Positions 45,253 through 53,443 of a DNA stretch of 64,000 nucleotides are shown piece by piece (within the stretch, counting starts at the first letter, position 1; every line of letters starts with the position of its first letter). The notes below the pieces were generated by a model. It saw only the letters and a list, made by a program, of their open reading frames with translations. It was not told the origin of the DNA and did not search any database. A program made the translations under genes and the position numbers. This DNA comes from an uncultured Prevotella sp. (GTDB taxonomy: Bacteria > Bacteroidota > Bacteroidia > Bacteroidales > Bacteroidaceae), in NCBI GenBank assembly GCA_946188165.1, contig CAMHTW010000004.1, positions 55,343 through 119,342 of the forward strand. The letters run 5' to 3'.

Positions 45253-46461
45253 ATGGAAGTAAAATCCTTAGTGGTAGTTGAACAGCCCCAAAATGTTCAA
45301 ACAGTGAGTGTGCTCATCATCGAGCAGTTTCTTAACGACAATTACCGTCTGCGACGTAACGTACTGAGCGGAAAGGTGGAATTCAAGGCGAAAGCCGAGC
45401 TGACAGCCGACTACCGTCCGCTGACACAGGAAGCCCTGAACAGCATCATTATCCAAGCCCTTCGTGAAGGGCTGGACGAGTCGTGTAACCCCAAGGCCGA
45501 CATTACCATGTATGTCAACTCTGAGGAGGTAAGGATGTACAATCCCGTTTTGGCATTCCTGAACGACCTGCCCCAGTGGGACGGACAGAACCACGTAGCG
45601 CGATTGTTCAGTCGCATTCCTGGCATCAGCTCTGAACAGCTGGCGTACCTTAGTATATGGTTACGCTCGGCTGTGGCCCACTGGTTGCAGCTCGACACGA
45701 TGCACGGCAATGAGGTGGTGCCTGTGCTGATTGGTGCTCAGGGGTGTGGCAAGACGACTTTTTTGCGCAGGTTGCTACCCCTTCAACTTCGTGAGTACTA
45801 TCTGGACCATCTGAACCTGTCGAACAAGTTCGATAAGGAGATGGCGCTGACCAACAATCTGCTGGTGAACCTCGACGAGCTCGAGGCCATCCGTCCCAGT
45901 CAGCACGCTGCCTTGAAGCAGACCTTGTCAAAAAACAAGGTGAACGGACGTCCCATCTTCGGCAAGGCTCAGGATGACCGTCCCCGCTATGCCTCGTTTG
46001 TGTCGACTACCAACAATCCGCATCCGCTGACAGATGCAACAGGCAGCCGTCGCTACATCTGCCTGACTATTCCCAAAGGTCAGTTCATCGATAATGCTGG
46101 CAACATCGACTACGAGCAGTTATATGCCCAGGTGTTGTATGAAATCCGCCAGTTGGAGGCTCCTTATTGGTTCAACAATCAGGAGGTAGCCCGTATACAG
46201 CAGCTGAACCTTGCCTACATGCAGCAGAAGGACATCGCAGAGATGGTGAAGGCTTGTTTCCGCAAGCCTGCAGACGGCGAAAAGGTGAAGTCGCTGAATA
46301 CGACGGAGATGCTGGAGATTATTCGCGACGAGTATCCTAACGTGACTGTGACGACGAAGGCAAAGGTTGAGTTGGGACGTGCACTCGTCAGCCTCGAATA
46401 TGAACGGAAGGATCATAGTCATGTAGCCTATTACAAAGCCGTTCCGTTAAGGGCAGCGTGA
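45253..46461 (+). CDS. VirE/VapE-like P-loop ATPase with DUF3874 C terminus
   Basis: The 402-residue protein has a short N-terminal region, then the VirE (virulence-associated E) superfamily helicase-like core. It shows YNPVLAFLNDLPQWDGQNHV, Walker A IGAQGCGKTTFLRR near residue 163, LLVNLDELEAI as Walker B, and FVSTTNNPHPLTDATGSRRY. The last 70 residues match DUF3874. Relatives in phages and islands accompany primases and act in replication of mobile DNA. No primase or integrase is adjacent. The gene is bracketed by 98-bp inverted repeats. Confidence 0.88.
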   Translation: MEVKSLVVVEQPQNVQTVSVLIIEQFLNDNYRLRRNVLSGKVEFKAKAELTADYRPLTQEALNSIIIQALREGLDESCNPKADITMYVNSEEVRMYNPVLAFLNDLPQWDGQNHVARLFSRIPGISSEQLAYLSIWLRSAVAHWLQLDTMHGNEVVPVLIGAQGCGKTTFLRRLLPLQLREYYLDHLNLSNKFDKEMALTNNLLVNLDELEAIRPSQHAALKQTLSKNKVNGRPIFGKAQDDRPRYASFVSTTNNPHPLTDATGSRRYICLTIPKGQFIDNAGNIDYEQLYAQVLYEIRQLEAPYWFNNQEVARIQQLNLAYMQQKDIAEMVKACFRKPADGEKVKSLNTTEMLEIIRDEYPNVTVTTKAKVELGRALVSLEYERKDHSHVAYYKAVPLRAA

Positions 46462-46474
46462 GGGCAAAGGAGTG

Positions 46475-46572
46475 AAAATGTGAGGGAGACGTGAGGGAGA
46501 ACGCATATCCCTCACGTGCCTTCAGCCCTTTATACATCGGCCTTTGAGAGGGGCCATGTGAGTATGTGAGGG
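46475..46572 (-). repeat. 98-bp inverted repeat, right copy
   Basis: Inverted partner of 44887-44984 with five mismatches. GTGAGGG/CCCTCAC heptamers occur at 46480, 46490, 46509 and 46566, plus one at 46458 overlapping the stop codon of the VirE-like gene. It holds the same 10-bp hairpin. Confidence 0.9.
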
Positions 46573-46606
46573 TAAAAATGAAATTCATCTAAAAAAACAA
46601 GAAATT

Positions 46607-47050
46607 ATGAGTATAGCAAAAGAATTATTGATTAAGAAAGCCAAGGAAGGTTACACAGTATGTTATGTCGATGAGTGCCCGTTGCGCACTCAGTGTCTGC
46701 GATGGCAGGTAGGGCCGTATGTTCCCAACACCCATAGTTCCTACAGGTGTGTGAATCCGCACTTCAAGGGTATAGCGACTGCTGAATGTCCAATGTATCG
46801 CAACGACCAGAAGGTGCGCTTCGCCAAGGGTATGCTGCATACCTTCACAAGCGACATGCCTAAACGTCTGGAGCCAGCAGTCCGTCAGGGTGTGATCAGT
46901 CTAACCAACCGCACCTACTACTTTGAGTATCGTAACGGTTCGCGAATGATTCCGCCTGCCTTGCAAGAGGACATCCGCAAGCTGTTCCGTGCCAATGGAT
47001 GGAAGGAAGAGGTGACATTCGACGGCTATGTAGAGGATTACGATTGGTAA
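46607..47050 (+). CDS. DUF6078-like cysteine-containing protein
   Basis: The 147-residue protein has a cysteine pattern in its first half (VDECPLRTQCLRWQ, YRCVNPHF, ATAECPMY) that suggests a metal site. A second half follows with YYFEYRNGSRMIPPALQEDI and FDGYVEDYDW. I recall this as DUF6078. The function is unknown. It follows the right 98-bp repeat and may belong to the same accessory unit as the VirE-like gene. Confidence 0.7.
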   Translation: MSIAKELLIKKAKEGYTVCYVDECPLRTQCLRWQVGPYVPNTHSSYRCVNPHFKGIATAECPMYRNDQKVRFAKGMLHTFTSDMPKRLEPAVRQGVISLTNRTYYFEYRNGSRMIPPALQEDIRKLFRANGWKEEVTFDGYVEDYDW

Positions 47051-47077
47051 CGTCAGAGTGAGGAATCTGTGTAGCAA

Positions 47078-47125
47078 AAAGAAATGGGAAAAGTCAGCTA
47101 ACAGCTACGCTTTTCCCACTTCTTT
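47078..47125. terminator. Bidirectional terminator between DUF6078 and caspase genes
   Basis: TGGGAAAAG (47085-47093) pairs with CTTTTCCCA (47110-47118). AAAGAA/TTCTTT extend the stem after one mismatch and an inner AGCT/AGCT stem fills the loop. A and T tracts on either side suit convergent genes. Confidence 0.7.
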
Positions 47126-47141
47126 GATTCTTAGGATTATC

Positions 47142-48662
47142 TTAAAAATCCAGATAGCGCCATGAGTCTGCAATTTCGCCCGATGCGCTAGTAGCCGGTG
47201 TCTGCTTCTTTCTCATCTTCATCTGTGTGGCCTGCTGCGATACGTTGTATTTCAGTCTGTCTGACAGGTCGCCAAGCTTGATATAGCCGGAAGAATTCTG
47301 AATTTCTTTCAGCAGATAGTAAGTGAATAGACCGTGTCCCTGCTCGGGATAACCTTGAGCAGTCTCGTTGCCCTGGGCAGCAGAGAATACCACGATACGA
47401 CCATTGCCAACAGCGGTTTCTTCAGCTTCGATTTCCACACCGCGTAATCCCTCAGACACGCCTTCGTTATCGCGGTTGATACCGCTGAAACATGCATCCA
47501 TGAACACTGAAACGTGATTGAAGGCCAGATCGCCTATTTTTGCATAGAAATCGTCGAGGGCTATCCCCCTTCGAGGATTCGTTCCGCGTACGTCAGTGGG
47601 CAAGATATAAGCTTTATTCTTGTTCTTAATATCAGGAACACCATGTCCTGCATAATATACTATCAAAGTCTTTTTCTCACGATCGCTGATTGACTTCACC
47701 CAATCCTCGAGTTCCTCCTCCAGAATCATTTGTTTAGTGGCATCTTCTGTAAGGTGAATGTTACTGGTAGGAATACCGAGCGTATTCTTGCAGTATTCGG
47801 CAAAGACACGGGCATCGTGAATGGCGTATGGCACGTCGGCCACGAAGCGATAGTTTTGATTGCCAATAATGAGAGCGTATGTATCCTGGCGCGTTCTTAT
47901 GGTGCTAGGAATCATAGAGTCTACCGACGATGTTTTCACGTCATAATTCACTTTCGAAATTTGGTTTTCCAACAGTTTGGCTACCGACGGCATTGACAGT
48001 CCGAATTCATGGCAGTTTTCCTTGTTGATGTAGGAGGGAAGCGAACGAATCTCACCATTATAGAGAGAGTGACGTATCATGTCGTCAACCTCCACCTCAC
48101 TTGCGAAGGTATGATGGCCCAGTATGGTAGTAGGTCCAAGTTCGATAGTCTTGATATTGGTACAAGAGGCGAATGCCTGATTACCCACACGGCATTGTGA
48201 CGGAATGCTGACGGCTGTCAACGACGAGCATTCGGCAAAGGCGATGGTCTCAATATTTCGTAGTTGACGGGGCAGAGAGATGTTGCGCAGTCGGCTGCAG
48301 TTAAGGAACGCGGCCCAGCCTATATCAGTCAGGTTTGTTCCTTCGAATATTACCTCTTGTAGTTCTGTGCAGTTGGCAAAAGCACACGAACCAATACGTG
48401 TAATATTCGCTCCTATTTCAACCTTCTTCACGTTAAGCTTCTTTTTTATCCAGGGAGCTTTTTGAATATTTAGGTCGTAGTCTTTAATCTCTACGCTCTC
48501 TCCACGATTGTTAACATTTTGGATTGTAAGTGTATATCCATCGAATGTCCATTTCGCGTCTTCACCACAGGTGCCATCCAATTTATAGACAGCCGACTGA
48601 GCAAAGGCTGCCGGTATGCATATAATTGCCATCAAGACAACTGCTAAATATCTTTTCATCAT
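47142..48662 (-). CDS. Secreted LRR-caspase-like peptidase
   Basis: The 506-residue protein has a signal peptide (AIICIPAAFAQ), then BspA-type leucine-rich repeats to about residue 190 (RIGSCAFANCTELQEVIFEG). A caspase/metacaspase C14 domain starts at about 262 (DTYALIIGNQNYRFV). The catalytic dyad is visible as His in VYYAGHG and Cys in FMDACFSG. C14 peptidases cut after basic or acidic residues; specificity is not readable here. It is the last gene of a four-gene operon of envelope proteins, which implies a periplasmic or surface site. Confidence 0.9.
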   Translation of the reverse strand: MMKRYLAVVLMAIICIPAAFAQSAVYKLDGTCGEDAKWTFDGYTLTIQNVNNRGESVEIKDYDLNIQKAPWIKKKLNVKKVEIGANITRIGSCAFANCTELQEVIFEGTNLTDIGWAAFLNCSRLRNISLPRQLRNIETIAFAECSSLTAVSIPSQCRVGNQAFASCTNIKTIELGPTTILGHHTFASEVEVDDMIRHSLYNGEIRSLPSYINKENCHEFGLSMPSVAKLLENQISKVNYDVKTSSVDSMIPSTIRTRQDTYALIIGNQNYRFVADVPYAIHDARVFAEYCKNTLGIPTSNIHLTEDATKQMILEEELEDWVKSISDREKKTLIVYYAGHGVPDIKNKNKAYILPTDVRGTNPRRGIALDDFYAKIGDLAFNHVSVFMDACFSGINRDNEGVSEGLRGVEIEAEETAVGNGRIVVFSAAQGNETAQGYPEQGHGLFTYYLLKEIQNSSGYIKLGDLSDRLKYNVSQQATQMKMRKKQTPATSASGEIADSWRYLDF

Positions 48663-48727
48663 AATACTAATGTTTTTAAAATTGATAATATTTTAATGCT
48701 TGTAATTAAAAAAGGGACTGTTGACTA

Positions 48728-49657
48728 TTACATTCTGAACTGGATGAAAACACGGTTTGTTGCCGACTTAAACTTATTGCTGTCGTCTTCAAACTCTTTA
48801 GTATTCATTGATTTGTAAGTCCATGTAGCTGAACGGTGCTCATAACCTATACCGATGACCTTCCATGACATGGTGAAACCGAAACTGCTGGTAAGACCGT
48901 GGCCCCAACAGAGCTTTAGGTTGTCGCTCATCTCCTTATAATCTGCATTGTCCATATTCTGCTGGTTCAGATCGGCCTCTTTCTTATTCTTCATGTAAAG
49001 AAATGACACGCCATAACCTATGTGGTAGTATGCATTGAACTTCATATGGTGGAGTCCTCTGGCTTTGATATAGTTGAAGGGGGCAATGGTCAGTGAAGGA
49101 CCTAAACTCATACTGTAGTTGGCTTCATACTTCTCAAGATTCCAGGGTATATAGTAATAGGTCTCAGTCTTCGCACCGTTAATCACAGTTTTCTTGTTGC
49201 TACTATCATAGAGATAGTCACCGTCTGCGGCCTTAAAGTGGTTGACACCGAGGTCAATATAAGTGTAGTCAATATTGAACTGCAAAGTGTTGGCAATAGC
49301 TTTCTTATGAAGGCGATAGCTACGCCCCAGTTGAATTGATGCTCCCCAGTCAGACTTAAACTTAGATACGACCCCGTTACCAATGCCTGTCGGAATCTGC
49401 CCATCCGGATCCAAGGTAGAATTAGCATAGGCGATATTGAAGTAGCCCCTACGCCCCCATACCTCCTCAAAATGACGGAAACTGTTGTTGCGCGAGTTAA
49501 TCTCCTGCTGTTCTCTGATGATGTCGCTAATAGTAGTAATCTCTGTAGAATCTTCAGCCCAGTCGATGTACTTCTGCTGTTCATCATCATTCACGTTTTG
49601 TGCAAAGGCACTTGTGAATGCCATACTGGTAATTAGTAAAATAAGTTTTTTTCTCAT
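48728..49657 (-). CDS. Predicted outer-membrane beta-barrel protein
   Basis: The 309-residue protein has a signal peptide (ILLITSMAFTSAFAQ), a charged linker, and from about residue 70 alternating amphipathic strands rich in Tyr and Gly (GRRGYFNIAYANSTLDP, YHIGYGVSFLYMKN, FGFTMSWKVIGIGYEHRSAT). The last strand ends RVFIQFRM. No named family is recognised. It lies 17 bp after the DUF4384 gene and 65 bp before the caspase gene, so it may be the membrane port or anchor for that system. Confidence 0.75.
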   Translation of the reverse strand: MRKKLILLITSMAFTSAFAQNVNDDEQQKYIDWAEDSTEITTISDIIREQQEINSRNNSFRHFEEVWGRRGYFNIAYANSTLDPDGQIPTGIGNGVVSKFKSDWGASIQLGRSYRLHKKAIANTLQFNIDYTYIDLGVNHFKAADGDYLYDSSNKKTVINGAKTETYYYIPWNLEKYEANYSMSLGPSLTIAPFNYIKARGLHHMKFNAYYHIGYGVSFLYMKNKKEADLNQQNMDNADYKEMSDNLKLCWGHGLTSSFGFTMSWKVIGIGYEHRSATWTYKSMNTKEFEDDSNKFKSATNRVFIQFRM

Positions 49658-49674
49658 TGCTATAATTGTTTTGA

Positions 49675-50568
49675 TTAATTATTATTGCTATTGGCAGGCT
49701 GTGTGCCACGTATCTCTATCCATTTCTTCTGCACCACCATGTCGCGATCTTTCCGCTGACAGTTGAGCAGCCATTTTTGAAACTCACGTGTATTCAGCGA
49801 GTTGGGATGACGTCGGTCGCCTACGTTGTCAATACACTTTGTAAACGGAAACGGCGAATAAATAATTACCAACTGGTTGTACTCCAAAGGTTGCTTAGTC
49901 TTGAGATTGTAGTTCACTGCCATGTGGTTCACCTCTTTATCAAAGAATTCGTATTCTTTACCGCTTCTCACAGGGTAACGTCCAGAAGGATCATTTCTAT
50001 AGGGCAACAGGCAGCAAGTTTCGTTTTCGCCAAGCACCAGATAGATGGCTACGAAGCCGTCAGCAGGCGACTGAAAATTGACATAGACACGCTCGCCGCT
50101 GTTAAACTGAGTGGTCTCCACTTTACCTGCATCGCCACCCTTCATAACAGTCCATTTCAGGTCGGTTGAAGGGGGAGTAATCTCGCGCACTTTCCCCCAT
50201 ACTTCAGCCTTGAAGGTCAGTTTGCCGTCGTTATATTCCACTTCTATCTCAGGTTCTTTAGTATTCATTAACCAGTCGCCCTTTGCCATTGCAACGGTAT
50301 TTTCCCAGAAGAATGAGCTCGTGGCCTCGCCATTGGTTTCAGCATTGCTGTCAATGACATCGGAGGTAACGATTTCGCCGAAAACCTTCTTGATGGCTTC
50401 GGCTTTTGCCAGTTCGATGCATTTGTGTTTAGCCTCACGCAGGGTGATGTGGTCATTATCACCTATTGTATAGGTATATTTTCCGTTGACCTCTTCAACA
50501 CGTTGCGCGTGCATCATCACAGGAAAGGCTACCAGAGCCACAATGAGAAGAATTGTATTTCGAATCAT
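49675..50568 (-). CDS. Exported DUF4384 protein
   Basis: I place the start at 50568 (MIRNTILLIVALVAFPVMMH), which gives a normal signal peptide and 297 residues. The N-terminal part, DHITLREAKHKCIELAKAEA, resembles the LPP20/FlgT-like helix that often precedes such domains. The second half is a DUF4384 domain with GERVYVNFQSPADGFVAIYL, LLPYRNDPSGRYPV and QLVIIYSP. DUF4384 is repeatedly found fused or linked to caspase-like peptidases and kinases. This supports a functional link with the LRR-caspase. Confidence 0.82.
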   Translation of the reverse strand: MIRNTILLIVALVAFPVMMHAQRVEEVNGKYTYTIGDNDHITLREAKHKCIELAKAEAIKKVFGEIVTSDVIDSNAETNGEATSSFFWENTVAMAKGDWLMNTKEPEIEVEYNDGKLTFKAEVWGKVREITPPSTDLKWTVMKGGDAGKVETTQFNSGERVYVNFQSPADGFVAIYLVLGENETCCLLPYRNDPSGRYPVRSGKEYEFFDKEVNHMAVNYNLKTKQPLEYNQLVIIYSPFPFTKCIDNVGDRRHPNSLNTREFQKWLLNCQRKDRDMVVQKKWIEIRGTQPANSNNN

Positions 50569-50638
50569 AACTTGTAATATACGTTTTAGTTTTTTACCTC
50601 TTTGATAATAACATTTCTTTTGGTATGAATCATTCAAA

Positions 50639-51151
50639 TTATTGTTTTAATAGATAGTAGAGTTGTACATCGATAAGACCGTCAGGGCGTTTACGGAGAA
50701 TGCGAAGCGATGGCTGGGGAAGTTCCACCTTCCTACTGACATTGGATTGTATGCCCAAAACCAGCGTTGTACTATCTGTACCTGTACCGTCGGTCTTCTC
50801 AGTTGCCACAAAATGGCTGCTCGTCGTTCCGCCCTTGCTGTGGGCATGTTGTGACTTGGCATTCATTTCAGCTTTGCGTCTGGCCTTGTCCTTATCCTTA
50901 TCTGTACCTTGTCCTATAATAGACAGCATATCACCGTCATCCTCCAAGAGCGAAAAATAGGCGTTTACGTCAGCTTGCAATACCTCCGGATTGCTCCATC
51001 CCTCCCATCCTTCTGCCTTGAGTTTCTTGTAATATTGTCGGCATTCTTTCTTCAGGCTACCCTTGCTGCCGGGTACACCTGCCATACTCAGTGTGATGTT
51101 CATACAGAAAAGCATGCTTAACACAACACAACATAATCTCATTATTTTCAT
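50639..51151 (-). CDS. Exported LPP20-like protein
   Basis: The 170-residue protein has a signal peptide ending NITLSMAG and a small domain with SIIGQGTDKDKDKARRKAEM, the pattern of LPP20-type lipoproteins in which a Gly-rich strand precedes a helix of alternating Ala and charged residues. It lacks a lipobox cysteine. It is the first gene of the caspase operon, with its own promoter 60 bp upstream and an IS1595 element beyond that. Confidence 0.7.
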   Translation of the reverse strand: MKIMRLCCVVLSMLFCMNITLSMAGVPGSKGSLKKECRQYYKKLKAEGWEGWSNPEVLQADVNAYFSLLEDDGDMLSIIGQGTDKDKDKARRKAEMNAKSQHAHSKGGTTSSHFVATEKTDGTGTDSTTLVLGIQSNVSRKVELPQPSLRILRKRPDGLIDVQLYYLLKQ

Positions 51152-51210
51152 CGGTTTTTTTTCATTATTGAAGTATTGTCATGTCTGCGACGGATTCTCC
51201 GCCATGGCTG

Positions 51211-51241
51211 CAAAGATAAGCATTTTATCTTAAACGACAAA
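51211..51241 (-). promoter_or_regulatory. Promoter of the caspase operon
   Basis: On the minus strand TTTG (51238-51241) and TATCTTTG (51211-51218) are 19 bp apart. The left end of the IS1595 element is only 12 bp upstream of the -33 box, separated from it by an A run. Confidence 0.7.
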
Positions 51242-51253
51242 GAAAAAAAAAAA

Positions 51254-51276
51254 GGGAACTATATACCTGTTGGCAA
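51254..51276 (+). repeat. IS1595 left terminal inverted repeat
   Basis: 23 bp, identical to the reverse complement of 54709-54731. It is preceded by an A run at 51243-51253. Confidence 0.92.
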
Positions 51277-51305
51277 TAAAACGCAATAGTGCATAGATAT
51301 ACAAA

Positions 51306-51331
51306 ATGAGCAGCCGATTTCGGCTGCTCAT
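51306..51331 (-). terminator. Terminator of the left passenger gene
   Basis: ATGAGCAGCCGA (51306-51317) and TCGGCTGCTCAT (51320-51331) form a 12-bp perfect dyad 3 bp after the stop. On the minus strand TTTTGT follows. Confidence 0.8.
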
Positions 51332-51334
51332 CTT

Positions 51335-51841
51335 TTATTGTTGGAATGTTGATTGAACATAATCATTAATAGTTATATTGTTGTTTGATATTGCCTCAAT
51401 CAACACATCAATGCTACTTGCTAATTCATTACTAACAGTAGATATGATAGTTGGGTCTTTTATGTTTTCGTCAGAGAATTTGTCTTCAATAATTCTTCTA
51501 ATCATATCAGCACTATTAAAGTCGTATTGACCCACCAAAATCCTTTGTAGAGTTTTCTTTTTATCAATACCATTATTGATGTCTACAAACTTTAGATATT
51601 GAATACAAGGTCTTAGTTCTGTTATCCAATGTGCAAAATCTCTATTGTCTTGGCTGTATAATTGACAATATTTACAAAGACACCAATTCTCTGCTAGCTG
51701 AAATCTAATACTTTCTATTCTTTTGATATACTTCTTTAAGGGTTCTGCCATTTCCATCAGAACTTGCTGTGTAGCATCCTTAACTACTTCTTTCAATTCT
51801 TCCTCTGTAAGTACAACCTTCTTCATACCGTTACATTGCAT
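51335..51841 (-). CDS. IS passenger protein of unknown function, 168 residues
   Basis: The frame MQCNGMKKVVLTEEELKEVV (second start at 51826) gives a mostly helical soluble protein. An N-terminal amphipathic stretch is followed by WCLCKYCQLYS, whose closely spaced cysteines may bind metal, and a C-terminal half rich in Asp, Ile and Asn. I recognise no family. It diverges from the ParB-fold gene across a palindromic control region. AT-rich codon use sets it apart from chromosomal neighbours. Confidence 0.7.
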   Translation of the reverse strand: MQCNGMKKVVLTEEELKEVVKDATQQVLMEMAEPLKKYIKRIESIRFQLAENWCLCKYCQLYSQDNRDFAHWITELRPCIQYLKFVDINNGIDKKKTLQRILVGQYDFNSADMIRRIIEDKFSDENIKDPTIISTVSNELASSIDVLIEAISNNNITINDYVQSTFQQ

Positions 51842-51869
51842 TTTTCTACTATAAATATCTAATTTAGTG

Positions 51870-51985
51870 CAAATATATACTTTTTATTTAAGAAAAACAA
51901 ATTTTCTTCCTCTAAAATTTGGAATTCTAAAATCTTTTATATATCTTTGCATTGTAACGTTACAAGGTTGTTACTTTTTGTAACA
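51870..51985. promoter_or_regulatory. Divergent promoters with palindromic operators in the IS cargo
   Basis: The minus-strand promoter has TTTG at 51898-51901 and TATATTTG at 51870-51877. The plus-strand promoter has TTTG at 51918-51921 and TATCTTTG at 51942-51949. Both have 20-bp gaps. Just past the plus -7 box lie the perfect palindrome TTGTAACGTTACAA (51952-51965) and a second dyad TGTTAC/GTAACA (51969-51985). A GTAACG half-site also sits at the start of the leftward gene. Confidence 0.65.
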
Positions 51986-52123
51986 TGCTTCATCCTTTGA
52001 AATGAAGCAATCTTTCCTATATGGAATTTATAATTATCGAGGAATGTTCCTCTATTTACTAATTGCCCTCTTTTGGGCGTAAAGCTGTGTGTGTGCGACA
52101 GTCTAAATAAGCATCAGAATAGC

Positions 52124-52987
52124 ATGGAAAGAAATGCTAAAACTTATTTTGGTGTTCCCACCAAAGAGAATGTAGATTACAAGAAAATCTATGAGTTCAA
52201 CACAAACACTATTAACCCTAAAGAACTTTTCATTCCATATCTCAAAAATAGGGGCGGTAGAGAAGATGCTCTAGCAAAACATGTCCAAGAGATTAGGGAT
52301 GGGATTTTGAAGGATGGCGGTATGGATAGAATTCCACCTATCTATATAGACATCAACACCCTACAAATTGCCGATGGTAATTGCAGATTTAATGCACTCC
52401 TTAGTATTTTAAATGATGAATTACTTGATAACATTACATTAAGAGTGATTTTTGAAGATATTCCAGAAGAATCTTTTGATGAACGTGTTATACAGTACAA
52501 TATGGGGCAGAAGTCATGGTCTACTGTAGATTTTATCTACAATTATATGTTAAGGGGGTATGACAGTTATAAGAAACTAATTGATTTCTGTATGTCAGAT
52601 GATACTCTTCATACAAAAGATGGGAAAATCAACCCTAGATATGCTGCTGCTGCATTGAGAGTTTCTGCAAATGACCTTAAAAAGTCAACATTAAACATTA
52701 CTGATGCCGACATAGAAATTGGACACAAAGTAGTTCAAGAGGCAGCAGAAGTAAGAAAGAAATTTAGCGAAGACGCAAAAGCAAATGGTGGCGGTTGGTA
52801 TGAACCATACTTAAGAGCATGGGCAGAATTCAGAGACTCATTGGGTGGTATACAATTTGGAGATTATCTAAAAGAGTTAAACAAGACCCTGAAGGGTAGA
52901 AAAACAGAGGTTAAAGTTCCCTATGGCTCAAATAAAAAGGCTGATTGGAATGTATTCTTTAGAGCAGTAAAATCATATATTGCGTGA
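52124..52987 (+). CDS. ParB-fold protein carried by the IS element
   Basis: The ATG at 52124 (MERNAKTYFGVPTKENVDYK) is preferred over an upstream TTG. The 287-residue protein has a ParB/sulfiredoxin-like domain in which IPPIYIDINTLQIADGNCRF carries the DGxxR signature near residue 90. A helical region follows (YNMGQKSWSTVDFIYNYMLR) like the ParB helix-turn-helix part, then a charged C terminus. ParB-fold proteins include CTPases, nucleases and regulators. The role here could be control of the element or defence; this is inference. Confidence 0.75.
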   Translation: MERNAKTYFGVPTKENVDYKKIYEFNTNTINPKELFIPYLKNRGGREDALAKHVQEIRDGILKDGGMDRIPPIYIDINTLQIADGNCRFNALLSILNDELLDNITLRVIFEDIPEESFDERVIQYNMGQKSWSTVDFIYNYMLRGYDSYKKLIDFCMSDDTLHTKDGKINPRYAAAALRVSANDLKKSTLNITDADIEIGHKVVQEAAEVRKKFSEDAKANGGGWYEPYLRAWAEFRDSLGGIQFGDYLKELNKTLKGRKTEVKVPYGSNKKADWNVFFRAVKSYIA

Positions 52988-52988
52988 A

Positions 52989-53417
52989 ATGATTGATATT
53001 CTAAAAATAATAGTTCACATTGTACTGTGGTTAAAAAGTCATATTGAAGAGTTGTGTGTATTATTTAGTAAAAAACGTCCCAATTATGTAGGTATAAAGA
53101 ATTGCCAAAACAAAAACTATTTGATTAGATTGAAGCGTTTTTCTTGGCTTGATAACATCGTAATCTCTATTACAATTAACCATGAACAATTACCATTTAA
53201 TCTCAGAAGATTTAATGCTGATGATATTCAATACAATAATGTGATTGAGATACAATTACCTAACGATGTATACTATTATACGATAAACATTGGGTATACT
53301 CTAAAATTGTTTAATAGATTTACAAAAATCTATGAGCCTAAAGTGATGATAGAAAGCTCTATTATTGGCGTTGATAGGGTAAAAACACTACAATACAAGA
53401 TAATAGAAAGTAAATAG
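52989..53417 (+). CDS. IS passenger protein of unknown function, 142 residues
   Basis: The ATG at 52989 starts one base after the ParB-fold stop (MIDILKIIVHIVLWLKSHIE). The first 20 residues are hydrophobic and may anchor the protein. The rest is beta-rich with many Asn, Ile and Tyr and a positive central stretch (YLIRLKRFSWLDNIV). No family is recognised. The spacing implies an operon with the ParB-fold gene, and an intrinsic terminator overlaps its stop. Confidence 0.65.
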   Translation: MIDILKIIVHIVLWLKSHIEELCVLFSKKRPNYVGIKNCQNKNYLIRLKRFSWLDNIVISITINHEQLPFNLRRFNADDIQYNNVIEIQLPNDVYYYTINIGYTLKLFNRFTKIYEPKVMIESSIIGVDRVKTLQYKIIESK

Positions 53418-53443
53418 AGCAATCAGCAATGGTTGCTCTTTTA
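53416..53443 (+). terminator. Terminator of the ParB-fold operon
   Basis: AGAGCAA (53416-53422) pairs with TTGCTCT (53433-53439), followed by TTATT. It overlaps the stop of the 142-residue gene and abuts the transposase stop. Confidence 0.75.

Noticed and set aside
52073..52123. Upstream TTG start for the ParB-fold protein
   Set aside because: It lies in the GCCC/GGGC hairpin of the leader. The ATG at 52124 gives a normal N terminus.
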